Source: Candidatus Gastranaerophilales bacterium (GTDB lineage Bacteria; Cyanobacteriota; Vampirovibrionia; Gastranaerophilales; Gastranaerophilaceae). Taken from it: a stretch of 51,868 nt of DNA. Shown here piece after piece: positions 9,279 to 16,437 of the stretch. Position 1 is the first letter of the stretch, and every line of letters begins with the position of its first letter. Position numbers and translations under genes: made by a program. The notes beneath the pieces are model-generated. The model did no database searches, was not told the DNA's origin, and worked only from the letters and a program-made list of their open reading frames with translations. The stretch lies in assembly GCA_944324485.1 (NCBI GenBank), contig CALUWM010000013.1:1-51868 (forward strand), read 5' to 3'.

Positions 9279-9307
9279 TTTTTTATCCTCTTTTCTTTTT
9301 AATTTTG

Positions 9308-9541
9308 TTATGCTTGAGCTCCTGCAATAGCTATTGCAAGTGCAATTTCAGAATCATCTGAAGTGTTTTTGGCTTTAGTTTTTACTTCTTCGACTGCTAA
9401 TGGGCATAGTTTATTAATAAAACTTACACATTTTGCCATAATTAGCATAGCAAAAACTAAAATTGTCAAAAATGAAAACACAATTCCCATCCCGACAAGC
9501 ATTGTGATGCTACCTTCAGTCCACAATTCAGGGTTTAACAT
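9308..9541 (-). CDS. oadG: Oxaloacetate decarboxylase, gamma chain
   Basis: 77 residues. One membrane helix (about 13-37, ITMLVGMGIVFSFLTILVFA), a basic linker, and the C-terminal DDSEIALAIAIAGAQA helix that in this family contacts alpha. The start codon overlaps the last seven bases of birA, which implies translational coupling. It resembles the product of 1763-2014 in length, topology and C-terminal motif, so the window has two gamma chains. This one is in the canonical operon. Confidence 0.88.
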   Translation of the reverse strand: MLNPELWTEGSITMLVGMGIVFSFLTILVFAMLIMAKCVSFINKLCPLAVEEVKTKAKNTSDDSEIALAIAIAGAQA

Positions 9542-10101
9542 AGTATTTCTCCTTTTATTCCATTTTTTAAAAAGTCTTCATATTCATTTTCAAAATTCGA
9601 TAAAAATAAGTTTAAAAATTCATTTTTATCAACGTTTTTTCCTGTTTCTTCAAAAATAGAAGTTGCAGGTTGATCTATTTTTTTAAGTTCATTTTTTTCA
9701 AGGTTTAAATTAATTCCAAAACCTACAACAACTCCTTTAAAAACCTGCCCAAAAAATTCTGATTTTGCAAGAATTCCTGCTATTTTTTTATTATTGATTA
9801 AAATATCATTAGGAAATTTAAAGGTAGGTTTGAGGTTGTAGTTTTCAAGTGTTTTAGCTCCAATTAGAGCTGTGTATCTTGTAAGTTCATTCAAGTGTGT
9901 AATATTGCTTGGCTTTAAAACTAAAGACGCATAGATATTTCCGCCATTTTTATTTGATGAATACCAAATGCGTTCAAATTGACCTTGTCCTTTTGTTTGA
10001 AGGTCGCAAGTCACCACATCAAAATCGTCTAATTCCTCTAGATGTTGACGAGCATATTCGTTTGTGGAATTTAGCTCATCAAAATGAATAATACTGCGCA
10101 T
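9535..10101 (-). CDS. birA: Biotin-protein ligase, catalytic type without DNA-binding domain
   Basis: 188 residues from the ATG at 10101. An in-frame TTG at 10131 would add ten residues without homology. Motifs are STNEYA at the start, QTKGQGQFERIW (the biotin/ATP loop, GRGRxGR in E. coli BirA), the PTFKFPNDILINNKKIAGIL block with the catalytic Lys, and GFGINLN. It joins biotin to the Lys of the OadA biotinyl domain via biotinyl-AMP. It lacks the N-terminal winged helix of E. coli BirA, so it is not expected to repress transcription. Its 3' end overlaps oadG, tying cofactor attachment to the enzyme that needs it. Confidence 0.9.
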   Translation of the reverse strand: MRSIIHFDELNSTNEYARQHLEELDDFDVVTCDLQTKGQGQFERIWYSSNKNGGNIYASLVLKPSNITHLNELTRYTALIGAKTLENYNLKPTFKFPNDILINNKKIAGILAKSEFFGQVFKGVVVGFGINLNLEKNELKKIDQPATSIFEETGKNVDKNEFLNLFLSNFENEYEDFLKNGIKGEILC

Positions 10102-10143
10102 AGCTAAATCATAACAAAAACAAAATTTCAAAACAAATAAAAG

Positions 10144-10947
10144 TTATATTTTGATTTCTTTTCCAAAAGGAATAATTACATTATTTTTTTTATGAGTTAT
10201 ATCTTTGCTATAAAATGTTGGGATATTGAACATTTTTGAATATTCCTCTAAAAGAGGTATTATTTCATTTTCCTCAATGTAAAAATCGCCAAAAATTATT
10301 CCTTTTATTTTTTTCTTTAATTCTTTAAAACGATAAATTTCAAAAAACATTTTATCAATTTTGTATAGTGGTTCATTTATGTCTTCTAAAAACAAAATGA
10401 TGTCTTTATTTGGTATATAGTTATTATTTGAAAATGTTGAAACAAGGCTTGATAAATTTCCTCCCCACAATATACCTTTGCAATTACCTTCATTTATTGT
10501 TTTTAAATTTAGTTCAAAAGAATTTTTTTCTATTATTTTGATGTTTTTTTCGAGATTTTCCACAAAACCGTTAGAAATCATCAGTGAATGGAAACATTTA
10601 ACATTTGTATTTTTATACAATGCCATAAGAAGAATTGTAGCATCAGAGCTTCCCAGATAAATTTTGTTTTTAATTAAATTATAGTTAATTTTATCTACTA
10701 TTCTTATTGCTCCGAAACCGCCTCTTACAGAAATAACCATATCAACTTCATCATCCAGAAAGGCTTGTTCAAAGTAGTTTATACGATTTTCATCGGTGTC
10801 TGACAAATATCTGTATGATAAATTTTCATTATAAAATTTTTTAATTTTATATGTTTTTTCAAGAATAGAAATTTCTTTGTTAATTTCATCAAGATTTTTT
10901 ATGTTTCCGGATGGTGCAACAAGTCCTATTGTTCTAATTTTTTTCAT
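10144..10947 (-). CDS. ldcA: LD-carboxypeptidase (peptidase S66)
   Basis: 267 residues. The family removes the terminal D-Ala from L,D-tetrapeptides during peptidoglycan recycling. The catalytic triad can be placed: Ser101 in GSSDAT, Glu188 in LFLEDINEP and His252 in D-I-T-H-K-K-N. The RGGFGA motif near residue 75 is also present. It is slightly shorter than E. coli LdcA (about 300). No ribosome binding site is seen, but TATAAT at 10954-10959 ends six bases before the ATG, so the mRNA is probably leaderless. The birA start lies 43 bases downstream. Confidence 0.85.
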   Translation of the reverse strand: MKKIRTIGLVAPSGNIKNLDEINKEISILEKTYKIKKFYNENLSYRYLSDTDENRINYFEQAFLDDEVDMVISVRGGFGAIRIVDKINYNLIKNKIYLGSSDATILLMALYKNTNVKCFHSLMISNGFVENLEKNIKIIEKNSFELNLKTINEGNCKGILWGGNLSSLVSTFSNNNYIPNKDIILFLEDINEPLYKIDKMFFEIYRFKELKKKIKGIIFGDFYIEENEIIPLLEEYSKMFNIPTFYSKDITHKKNNVIIPFGKEIKI

Positions 10948-10953
10948 AAGTTA

Positions 10954-10959
10954 ATTATA
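10954..10959 (-). promoter_or_regulatory. -10 box of the ldcA promoter
   Basis: A perfect TATAAT (read on the minus strand) six bases before the ldcA ATG. The -35 element is weak. Confidence 0.5.
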
Positions 10960-10985
10960 CATTTATTTTAAAAAATTAGAAATTT

Positions 10986-11507
10986 TTAGTCATAAATTAT
11001 AGTAACGCCGGTTTTTCCTGTTGCTCCGCCTATGTCTTTATGATATTCACCATTTCTGTAATACATTTCATCTCCCATAGGGTTAGAAAATAGTTCTTGA
11101 TTACAATTTATGGATTTTGGACTTTGTTTAATATTTGAATTATAAGGACTTATTCCCATTTGTCTATATACATCTTGATTAACGGGTACGGAATATCCTG
11201 TCAAAGCTCCTGTGTTGTTTCCTCTGTTAAACCAACTTAAATAATTTCCGTAATAATTTCTTCTTAATCTGTCCATTTGTCTTAAGCGGTGAAGTCTTTG
11301 AAGCCTTTTTATGTTATTCGAATTAATTCTTTGATATTGATATGGACTGTAATATGTTCTGCTATATGGATTATATGTTGGTCTGTAAATAGTTCTTCTT
11401 GGCGCTATTCCATATGAAGAAGGCTGTTGCAGATAAACTTTTTCGTATGCAAAAGCAAAGGTGTCTAAAAAGAATAATAAACTCATAACAATTACAATTT
11501 TTTTCAT
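10986..11507 (-). CDS. Exported Tyr/Arg/Asn-rich protein, unknown
   Basis: 173 residues. The signal peptide is MKKIVIVMSLLFFLDTFAFA. The mature part is rich in Tyr, Arg, Asn and Pro (for example PTYNPYSRTYYSPYQYQ near 44-60) and strongly basic between residues 60 and 90. It ends in a Gly-rich segment, GGATGKTGVTIIYD. The composition suggests a disordered envelope protein that binds an acidic partner or polymer, but this is a guess. No family is recognised. There is no clear ribosome binding site. It is separated from ldcA by 38 bases. Confidence 0.5.
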   Translation of the reverse strand: MKKIVIVMSLLFFLDTFAFAYEKVYLQQPSSYGIAPRRTIYRPTYNPYSRTYYSPYQYQRINSNNIKRLQRLHRLRQMDRLRRNYYGNYLSWFNRGNNTGALTGYSVPVNQDVYRQMGISPYNSNIKQSPKSINCNQELFSNPMGDEMYYRNGEYHKDIGGATGKTGVTIIYD

Positions 11508-11684
11508 ATTTAAAAGATATTTTAAAAATTCAATGTGTTCATCGGTTAGTGAGATAATGTATAAAAGGCTAATTAAAATATTAAATTTTGTAAAGAAAAC
11601 TGGTTTTTTAAGCTTAAAACTTAAAGTTTAAAGTTAAATTTGTCGATATTTATTGTGTTAGACAATGAAGTTAAGGAGAATAAT

Positions 11685-12533
11685 ATGGGGCTTTCAGCAA
11701 GCCAAGCAAGATTTTTGCAATTAACGGCAAGAAGGAGCAATGTTGAATATCAGGCTCAACAGATTAATTTTCAACGTCTTCAATGGTCTGATAAGTTAGC
11801 GGCAGTTTCAAGCGAATATCAGGACAAAACTTCCAATCGTAAGATGGTTTATAATTTTAATAATGGTGATGGTATAACTCAGGTTGATGTTACCTATCAA
11901 AATTATAAAAATTATATGAATCAGCAAATGGAAGGACTTACAACCGCACAGGATAAGTTTTTTCTCGTTTCTTCGACCGGAAATAAAATTATAGTTGCAA
12001 GCGAAGAAGAACGAGACGCAATGATTGAAAGATACACGACTTATACTCCTTATTCTGTTTCATCGGAAGGAGAAAATGGCGTTGAAAATTCTGAAAATCA
12101 AGAAATTGTTATTCAAGAAGATGAAGAAGGAAACAGTCAACAAATGCTTGTTCAAAGAGAATTCAATGTAAACGATTTTATGATTGTTGACGATCTTGAT
12201 GATGTTGATAATTTTCAAAATGCAATTCAAAACGGGATTTATTTCTTTGCAAAACGTGAGTTAAATACTGAAACGAATATGTTTGAATTTAAAACAGAGT
12301 CTTGGGATACAATAGGCGGTGGTGCCATAGGTGAAGTTTATGATACAACTGATGACGCTGAAGCAGAGGCTGAATATAAAGCTATGTCAGATAAAATTCA
12401 AAATATAGATAAAAAATTAGAACTTCAGTTAAATAAACTTGAAACTGAAAGAAATGCCATTCAAACAGAAATTGAAAGTATTTCAAAGGTAATTGATGAC
12501 AATATTGAATCGTCATTTAAAACATTTAGCTAA
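11685..12533 (+). CDS. MGLSASQARFL-type coiled-coil protein of unknown function
   Basis: 282 residues from the ATG at 11685, chosen because AAGGAG lies seven bases before it. An upstream in-frame non-ATG start would add 15 unlikely residues. The N-terminus MGLSASQARFLQLTARRSN followed by a Gln-rich helix (20-50) is a pattern I associate with Gastranaerophilales proteins. A Glu-rich acidic middle (about 130-160) and a C-terminal coiled coil (235-275) follow. There is no signal peptide and no membrane span. Filament- or flagellum-like coiled-coil architecture is possible, but no function can be assigned. Confidence 0.55.
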   Translation: MGLSASQARFLQLTARRSNVEYQAQQINFQRLQWSDKLAAVSSEYQDKTSNRKMVYNFNNGDGITQVDVTYQNYKNYMNQQMEGLTTAQDKFFLVSSTGNKIIVASEEERDAMIERYTTYTPYSVSSEGENGVENSENQEIVIQEDEEGNSQQMLVQREFNVNDFMIVDDLDDVDNFQNAIQNGIYFFAKRELNTETNMFEFKTESWDTIGGGAIGEVYDTTDDAEAEAEYKAMSDKIQNIDKKLELQLNKLETERNAIQTEIESISKVIDDNIESSFKTFS

Positions 12534-12556
12534 ATTGTCAAACATTATAAACACAG

Positions 12557-12588
12557 CAAAAACGAGTTAATTAATTAACTCGTTTTTG
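12557..12588 (+). terminator. Bidirectional terminator
   Basis: AAAAACGAGTTAA pairs with TTAACTCGTTTTT around four bases. It lies between genes ending at 12533 (+) and 12614 (-) and has T-runs on both strands. Confidence 0.8.
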
Positions 12589-12613
12589 TTTCCTATTCTT
12601 TCTATTATTAATT

Positions 12614-12952
12614 TTATGCGTAATAAAGTGTTCTTTTTGTCTCATCATCGTCTAATGGCATAAGTTCTCCGGTTCCATTATTTTCCGGAACTCTGAAACC
12701 TTCAAACCCTGGTTTTTCTACGGTTTTTTCCGGTTTTGAAACAAATGGATTGCCTTGAACCTTGTAATCACCGTTTAAATATGCACTTGCAAGCTCATAG
12801 TCTTCAGTTGTTGGTCTATAACCTTGTTCAACAGTTGGAAGAGTGCTTGGAGCACCTTGGGTATATGCTTGATGATAACCTTGAGCATATGGTTGTTTAT
12901 AATATGAACCTGCTGTCTGTTGAATAAAAGGATTAATTTTGTCTATTGCCAT
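12614..12952 (-). CDS. Small Tyr/Gln/Pro-rich cytosolic protein, unknown
   Basis: 112 residues with no signal peptide or membrane helix. The first 45 residues are low complexity (Y-K-Q-P-Y-A-Q-G-Y-H-Q-A-Y type). The middle has a short helix around TTEDYELASAYLNGDYKV, and the tail is Pro/Glu/Asp-rich. It probably is largely disordered. No ribosome binding site is clear. The gene is flanked by a terminator, so it is its own unit. No family recognised. Confidence 0.45.
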   Translation of the reverse strand: MAIDKINPFIQQTAGSYYKQPYAQGYHQAYTQGAPSTLPTVEQGYRPTTEDYELASAYLNGDYKVQGNPFVSKPEKTVEKPGFEGFRVPENNGTGELMPLDDDETKRTLYYA

Positions 12953-13046
12953 ATAAAAATGCCTATACTAAATCTATACATATTTAAAAAGTATTTTTTA
13001 AAACAAAAATTGATAGGTGTTTTTATAATTTTACAAAAGTTAATAA

Positions 13047-14021
13047 TTATCCTCTTGAGAAAACTTCAAGTAAAAAAGAGTCCTCTGTTTTTATTGGGTT
13101 AAAATATGCTGCACTTGCGACCATAGCTGCATTATCCGTACAATATTTAAGTTCCGGAGCGTTTGTCTGATAACCTTGTTTTCTAAGTTCTTCTAAACGA
13201 AATCTTAGTTCTGAATTAGCTGCAACTCCCCCTGCAAGAGCTATTGTTTTACAATTTAATTTATCTGCGAAATTTTTTGTTTTTTTAATTAATGTGTCTG
13301 CTATTCTATATTGGAAACTTGCTGCTATGTCTTCTTTTGGAAGATTTTTAGGGTCAAATTTTTTAACTTCTCTTAATACAGCTGTTTTTAATCCCGAAAA
13401 TGAGAATTCATCTTCTTTAACTTTTGCTTCAGGAAAGTTAAAAGCTTTTTTATTACCGTTGTGAGCCATTTTATCCAATAAAATTCCCCCAGGGTATGGA
13501 ATGGAGCACAATCTTGCAACTTTATCATAAACTTCCCCCACAGCATCATCTATTGTTTGAGCTAAAATTTCTTGTTCGTTATAATCTTTAACATAGATTA
13601 TTTGACTATGTCCGCCGGAAACCAAAAGGCATATAAAAGGCGGTTTTAAATCTGTATTTATAAAGTTGGCACAAACATGGGCATTTAAGTGATTTATGCC
13701 TATATATGGCTTGTTATGGACTAATGATAATGTTTTTGCTGCATTTAGACCGACAAGCAAACAACCTACAAGCCCAGGGCCTACGGTTGAAGCAAAAGCA
13801 TCAATTTCATTAGGGGTTATGTTTGCGACTTTGAATGCTTCTTTGATAACTATGTTTATGGAATTTAGGTGTTCACGGGCTGCAACTTCCGGAACCACCC
13901 CGCCAAATTTTTCGTGTGTTTTTATTTGGCTTGATACGATATTAGATAAAACTTCACGACCATTTTTTACTATTGCAGCTGCTGTTTCATCACAACTGGT
14001 TTCAATTCCAAATATTATCAA
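13047..14021 (-). CDS. tsaD: tRNA N6-adenosine threonylcarbamoyltransferase
   Basis: 324 residues, normal for TsaD. It transfers threonylcarbamoyl from TC-AMP to A37 of tRNAs reading ANN codons, together with TsaB and TsaE. Motifs are GIETSCDETAAA at the N-terminus (nucleotide fold), the metal-binding His pair of GINHLNAH near residue 110 with PFICLLVSGGHSQ, and the ALAGGVAANSELR block near 255. The start is TTG with AAAAGGAAT seven bases upstream. It is divergent from the TPR/NHL gene at 14079. Confidence 0.95.
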   Translation of the reverse strand: MIIFGIETSCDETAAAIVKNGREVLSNIVSSQIKTHEKFGGVVPEVAAREHLNSINIVIKEAFKVANITPNEIDAFASTVGPGLVGCLLVGLNAAKTLSLVHNKPYIGINHLNAHVCANFINTDLKPPFICLLVSGGHSQIIYVKDYNEQEILAQTIDDAVGEVYDKVARLCSIPYPGGILLDKMAHNGNKKAFNFPEAKVKEDEFSFSGLKTAVLREVKKFDPKNLPKEDIAASFQYRIADTLIKKTKNFADKLNCKTIALAGGVAANSELRFRLEELRKQGYQTNAPELKYCTDNAAMVASAAYFNPIKTEDSFLLEVFSRG

Positions 14022-14044
14022 TTTTATTCCTTTTTAAGATTTTG

Positions 14045-14072
14045 TTGTAGTTTATTTGCGTTTTGCTATAAT
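14045..14072 (+). promoter_or_regulatory. Promoter with extended -10, leaderless start
   Basis: TTGTAG at 14045-14050, 16 bases, then TGCTATAAT (extended -10, hexamer 14067-14072). The ATG at 14079 follows after six bases, so it coincides with the expected transcription start. Confidence 0.6.
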
Positions 14073-14078
14073 AATAGC

Positions 14079-14930
14079 ATGAAAAATAAATTTCTAATTT
14101 CATTTTTAATTTTTTTGTCATTAGGTTCAATAGTTGTAGCTAATGATTTAGAAGAAGCTACGGGTTTATATAACGAAGCAATAGACTTATATAAACAAGA
14201 TGAAGTTGAGCGTTCTTTGGAACTTTTTAATCAAGCTATTGAAATTAAGCCTGACTTTTATGAAGCTCATTATAATCTTGCTCAAATTTTGATGTCTTTA
14301 GATAAAGATGAAGAAGCATTCAAAGTTTTAGAAAAATTGGTTAAATTGAGACCTGATGATTATGAAAGTTTGTATAATATCGGTCGTATACAGCACAAAA
14401 GAGGATATTTGTTGAGTGCTCATGAATATTTATCAAAAATTCCAAAAAGTGCTCCACAATATGAATCAGCTAGGCTTTTAATTTCAAAAATCGAAAAAAG
14501 ACAATTAGAGCTTAATTTAGAAGCAAAAATCAAAGAACATAAAGTTATCGTTGATTCTTTGGGTAAAATTAAAGGAATTGAATTAGAAGAAATATCTGCT
14601 CCATCGGGAGTTGCGACAGACGGCAGGGGAAATATTTATGTAGCAAGTTTTACAGAAAATGTAATATATAAGGTTTCTACATCCGGTCAAAAAAAAGTTT
14701 TCTCTAAATCAGCTTTAATAAAAGGTCCTGTTGGAATAGCTATTGATAAAAATGATAATATTTATGTTGCAAATTATTCAGCTAACAATATTGTAAGAAT
14801 TACTCCGGATTGGCAAGCTTCTATTTTTGCGGATGTTGAAAAGCCATACTGCATATTTTATGACTCCGAACATAATAGATTGTATGTTACAGCGCAAAGT
14901 ATAAATAAACTTCTTAAGTTTGATATTTAA
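14079..14930 (+). CDS. Exported TPR/NHL-repeat protein
   Basis: 283 residues. A signal peptide (to about 21) is followed by three tetratricopeptide repeats (about 26-130), with typical F-N-Q-A-I-E-I-K-P-D and A-H-Y-N-L-A-Q helices. The C-terminal ~120 residues have NHL-type beta-propeller blades, for example GVATDGRGNIYVASFTENVI and GIAIDKNDNIYVANYSANNI. Only two to three blades are present, fewer than a closed six-blade propeller, so it may oligomerise or be a truncated form. Periplasmic protein-protein or envelope scaffold work is likely (inference). It is a monocistronic gene from an apparently leaderless promoter. Confidence 0.65.
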   Translation: MKNKFLISFLIFLSLGSIVVANDLEEATGLYNEAIDLYKQDEVERSLELFNQAIEIKPDFYEAHYNLAQILMSLDKDEEAFKVLEKLVKLRPDDYESLYNIGRIQHKRGYLLSAHEYLSKIPKSAPQYESARLLISKIEKRQLELNLEAKIKEHKVIVDSLGKIKGIELEEISAPSGVATDGRGNIYVASFTENVIYKVSTSGQKKVFSKSALIKGPVGIAIDKNDNIYVANYSANNIVRITPDWQASIFADVEKPYCIFYDSEHNRLYVTAQSINKLLKFDI

Positions 14931-14932
14931 TT

Positions 14933-15265
14933 TTATTTCCAATAAACTTTGAAGTTTTTAATCTCTTCAAGGGTTTTATTGTAATTACCCTTAAAACAAA
15001 TACATCTGTCATCAATGTAAAGATATGACGGTAATTTTACATTAGTTACATCTTTAAAAAACTTATCTAAGTTATTTTTTATTAGCCATTTAGTTGCAAG
15101 CATTAAATTTCTTGTTGTAAAAAGATATAATTCACCTTGTTTTGATAATTTTTCTATAAATTCATAAGCCCCAATTTTAATTTCAGGAATATAATTTTCA
15201 TTGAATTTCTCTTTTCCGTATTCATTTAATACACCGTCTAAATCTATAAGTATTTTTTTAGCGAA
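14933..15265 (-). CDS. Small HAD-superfamily phosphatase
   Basis: 110 residues from the ATG at 15265, the Met directly before the first strand; a longer in-frame start would run through the palindrome at 15295. HAD motif I is KKILIDLDGVLN (D9, D11), motif II is LYLFTTRN, and the acidic motif IV is Y-I-D-D-R. The cap is minimal, as in small 5'-nucleotidase-like HADs often carried by phages. Substrate unknown. It is divergent from an XRE regulator, with two palindromes between. Eighty-seven bases of its 5' end are repeated exactly at 15942-16028. Confidence 0.65.
   Translation of the reverse strand, partial: FAKKILIDLDGVLNEYGKEKFNENYIPEIKIGAYEFIEKLSKQGELYLFTTRNLMLATKWLIKNNLDKFFKDVTNVKLPSYLYIDDRCICFKGNYNKTLEEIKNFKVYWK
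15175..15261. repeat. 87-bp exact direct repeat, copy 1 (inside the HAD gene)
   Basis: Identical base for base to 15942-16028. It covers codons for HAD residues ~2-31, including the catalytic Asp motif. Confidence 0.95.
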
Positions 15266-15294
15266 CATACTAAAACCAACCTTTCTGTTTTTGA

Positions 15295-15312
15295 TTTTGC
15301 ACGCGTGCAAAA
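15295..15312. promoter_or_regulatory. Perfect 18-bp palindrome, likely operator
   Basis: TTTTGCACGCGTGCAAAA is a perfect dyad in the 79-base divergent region between the HAD and XRE genes. A related half-site pair, TTGCAT-GT-ATGCAA, lies at 15337-15350, 40 bases downstream (close to four helix turns) and overlaps the XRE start codon. This is the usual layout for autorepression by an XRE dimer. Confidence 0.6.
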
Positions 15313-15336
15313 AATAATTAAGTTATAGCATTAAAA

Positions 15337-15350
15337 TTGCATGTATGCAA
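15337..15350. promoter_or_regulatory. Second, imperfect operator-like dyad over the XRE start codon
   Basis: TTGCATGTATGCAA shares TTGCA/TGCAA arms with the palindrome at 15295. It covers the region between the TAAAAT -10 box (15332-15337) and the ATG (15345). Confidence 0.5.
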
Positions 15351-15557
15351 AGAAATGAATTACAAAAACTAGGCAATCATATAAAGAAACTACGTAAAGA
15401 AAGAAAGCTTACAATTAGTGCTTTGTGCTACAAAAATGGGCTCGAACCTTCTACAATAAGCAGAATAGAAAAAGGTCAGATAGAGCCAAAATATCTTACA
15501 CTATTAAATATTGCCAAAGCTTTTGATTTATCATTAACCGAATTTTTAAATTTTTAA
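15345..15557 (+). CDS. XRE/Cro-type regulator (small, single HTH)
   Basis: 70 residues, one helix-turn-helix domain: LGNHIKKLRKERKLT, then SALCYKNGLEPSTISRIE as the recognition region, then YLTLLNIAKAFDLSLTEFLNF. There is no ribosome binding site. A TAAAAT -10 box lies seven bases before the ATG, so the message is likely leaderless, and an operator-like dyad overlaps the start. It probably represses itself and the divergent HAD gene. Its paralogue at 16096 shares the C-terminal KAF-x-LSL-x-EFLNF ending, and the similarity continues in the DNA past the stop. Confidence 0.8.
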   Translation: MQRNELQKLGNHIKKLRKERKLTISALCYKNGLEPSTISRIEKGQIEPKYLTLLNIAKAFDLSLTEFLNF

Positions 15558-15716
15558 ATCACCATATTTCCTCAATTTAATTATAAAACTATTTCTATTT
15601 ATAATGTACAAATGAATCATAACATAACGTATTGTATTTTGCACTAAAAATTTAAGTGTATAAATAGGGTATATAAATAATCTCAAATTGCACTTAATAT
15701 AAAGAGTGAGGTGAAT

Positions 15717-15890
15717 ATGTTTAAAGTCGAAAAAACTGAAATGACAAATAAAACATTCAGATTACCTTTAAAACTAGTGCAAGAATTACAAACTATTGCA
15801 CAAAACAAAGGAGTATCTCTTAATAATTTAGTGCAACAATGTTGTGAGTATGCTATCAAACATTTAGATAAAAATACAGATAAACTTTAA
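15717..15890 (+). CDS. Ribbon-helix-helix (Arc/CopG-like) DNA-binding protein
   Basis: 57 residues. A polar N-terminus, the beta strand NKTFRLPLKLV, then two helices (QELQTIAQNKG and SLNNLVQQCCEYAIKHL). This is the classic Arc/CopG arrangement with the short turn G-V-S between helices. GAGGTG three bases before the ATG is the ribosome binding site. Upstream DNA has TTGCACT twice (15639 and 15689) and TTAAGTG/CACTTAA arms (15652 and 15691), possible own operators. It sits between two XRE genes. No toxin partner is visible downstream, so an orphan antitoxin or a simple repressor are both possible. Confidence 0.65.
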   Translation: MFKVEKTEMTNKTFRLPLKLVQELQTIAQNKGVSLNNLVQQCCEYAIKHLDKNTDKL

Positions 15891-15941
15891 TATTTATTGG
15901 TAGTTTAATTTTTAATAATTTATGGATGAAATACGCCTCCT

Positions 15942-16028
15942 TTTTAATTTCAGGAATATAATTTTCATTGAATTTCTCTTTTCCGTATTCATTTAATACA
16001 CCGTCTAAATCTATAAGTATTTTTTTAG
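15942..16028. repeat. 87-bp exact direct repeat, copy 2
   Basis: Identical to 15175-15261 with unrelated flanks on the RHH side. On the XRE side the arrangement (HAD 5' end, divergent XRE) is the same as in copy 1. Confidence 0.95.
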
Positions 16029-16034
16029 TAAAAA
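15942..16034 (-). pseudogene. Fragment of a second HAD phosphatase gene
   Basis: Bases 15942-16028 are identical to the 5' part of the HAD gene (15175-15261). In frame, the start codon position reads ATT instead of ATG (I-F-T-K-K-I-L against M-F-A-K-K-I-L). After the repeat the frame continues into unrelated residues and stops within the antisense of the RHH gene. It therefore encodes motif I only and cannot be an active enzyme. Confidence 0.7.
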
Positions 16035-16044
16035 TAAGCTATTT

Positions 16045-16088
16045 TTGTCCGCCTTACAGTTTGTTTATATTGTCATTATAGCGGACAA
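16045..16088. promoter_or_regulatory. Inverted repeat before the second XRE gene
   Basis: TTGTCCGC (16045-16052) and GCGGACAA (16081-16088) are exact inverted arms 28 bases apart. A third half-site-like GGACAA overlaps the first codons (ATGGACAAGG at 16096). The arms differ from those of the first XRE gene, which suggests each regulator has its own operator. Confidence 0.5.
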
Positions 16089-16095
16089 TTTAATT

Positions 16096-16308
16096 ATGGA
16101 CAAGGTTTTATTGCAAAAATTAGCAAACCGTATAAAAGAATTGAGGAAATTGCATAAATATACTCAAGACGATTTAGCTGATTTAGCTAAAATTGCACGT
16201 TCAACTTTGGGTAATATTGAAACAGCTCAGAATGATATAACCTTTTCCAAATTAAATAATATTGCTAAAGCTTTTAATCTATCGTTAGCCGAATTTTTAA
16301 ATTTTTAA
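16096..16308 (+). CDS. XRE/Cro-type regulator, paralogue of the one at 15345
   Basis: 70 residues from the ATG at 16096; an in-frame TTG at 16045 falls inside the inverted repeat and is rejected. The HTH is LANRIKELRKLHKYTQDDLADLAKIARSTLGNIE, with a C-terminus KAFNLSLAEFLNF nearly the same as the first XRE. The two proteins differ more in the recognition helix (KIARSTLGNIE against GLEPSTISRIE) than in the dimer-side C-terminus. This fits duplicated repressors that evolved separate DNA specificity. No ribosome binding site is apparent. Confidence 0.8.
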   Translation: MDKVLLQKLANRIKELRKLHKYTQDDLADLAKIARSTLGNIETAQNDITFSKLNNIAKAFNLSLAEFLNF

Positions 16309-16371
16309 ATCATCGCACTCTCACAATTTAGCCTTAAAATTCCTAAAAGATTATGAATGAATATAATTAAA

Positions 16372-16415
16372 AATTGAAACCCTAATCGATTTTATCTGAT
16401 TTTAGGGTTTCAATT
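16372..16415 (-). terminator. Terminator of the GH57 gene
   Basis: AATTGAAACCCTAA and TTAGGGTTTCAATT, exact 14-base arms around a 16-base loop. On the minus strand a T-run follows. The GH57 stop is at 16438. Confidence 0.7.
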
Positions 16416-16437
16416 AGTTGTAAGATTCTTAAAGATT

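Noticed and set aside
15597-15716. Phage attachment site or CRISPR leader before the RHH gene
   Set aside because: Only short TTGCACT and TTAAGTG motifs recur; there are no regular spacers and no integrase gene nearby.
15942-16034. Functional second HAD phosphatase
   Set aside because: No ATG at the matching start, and the frame leaves homology after about 30 codons, losing motifs II to IV.
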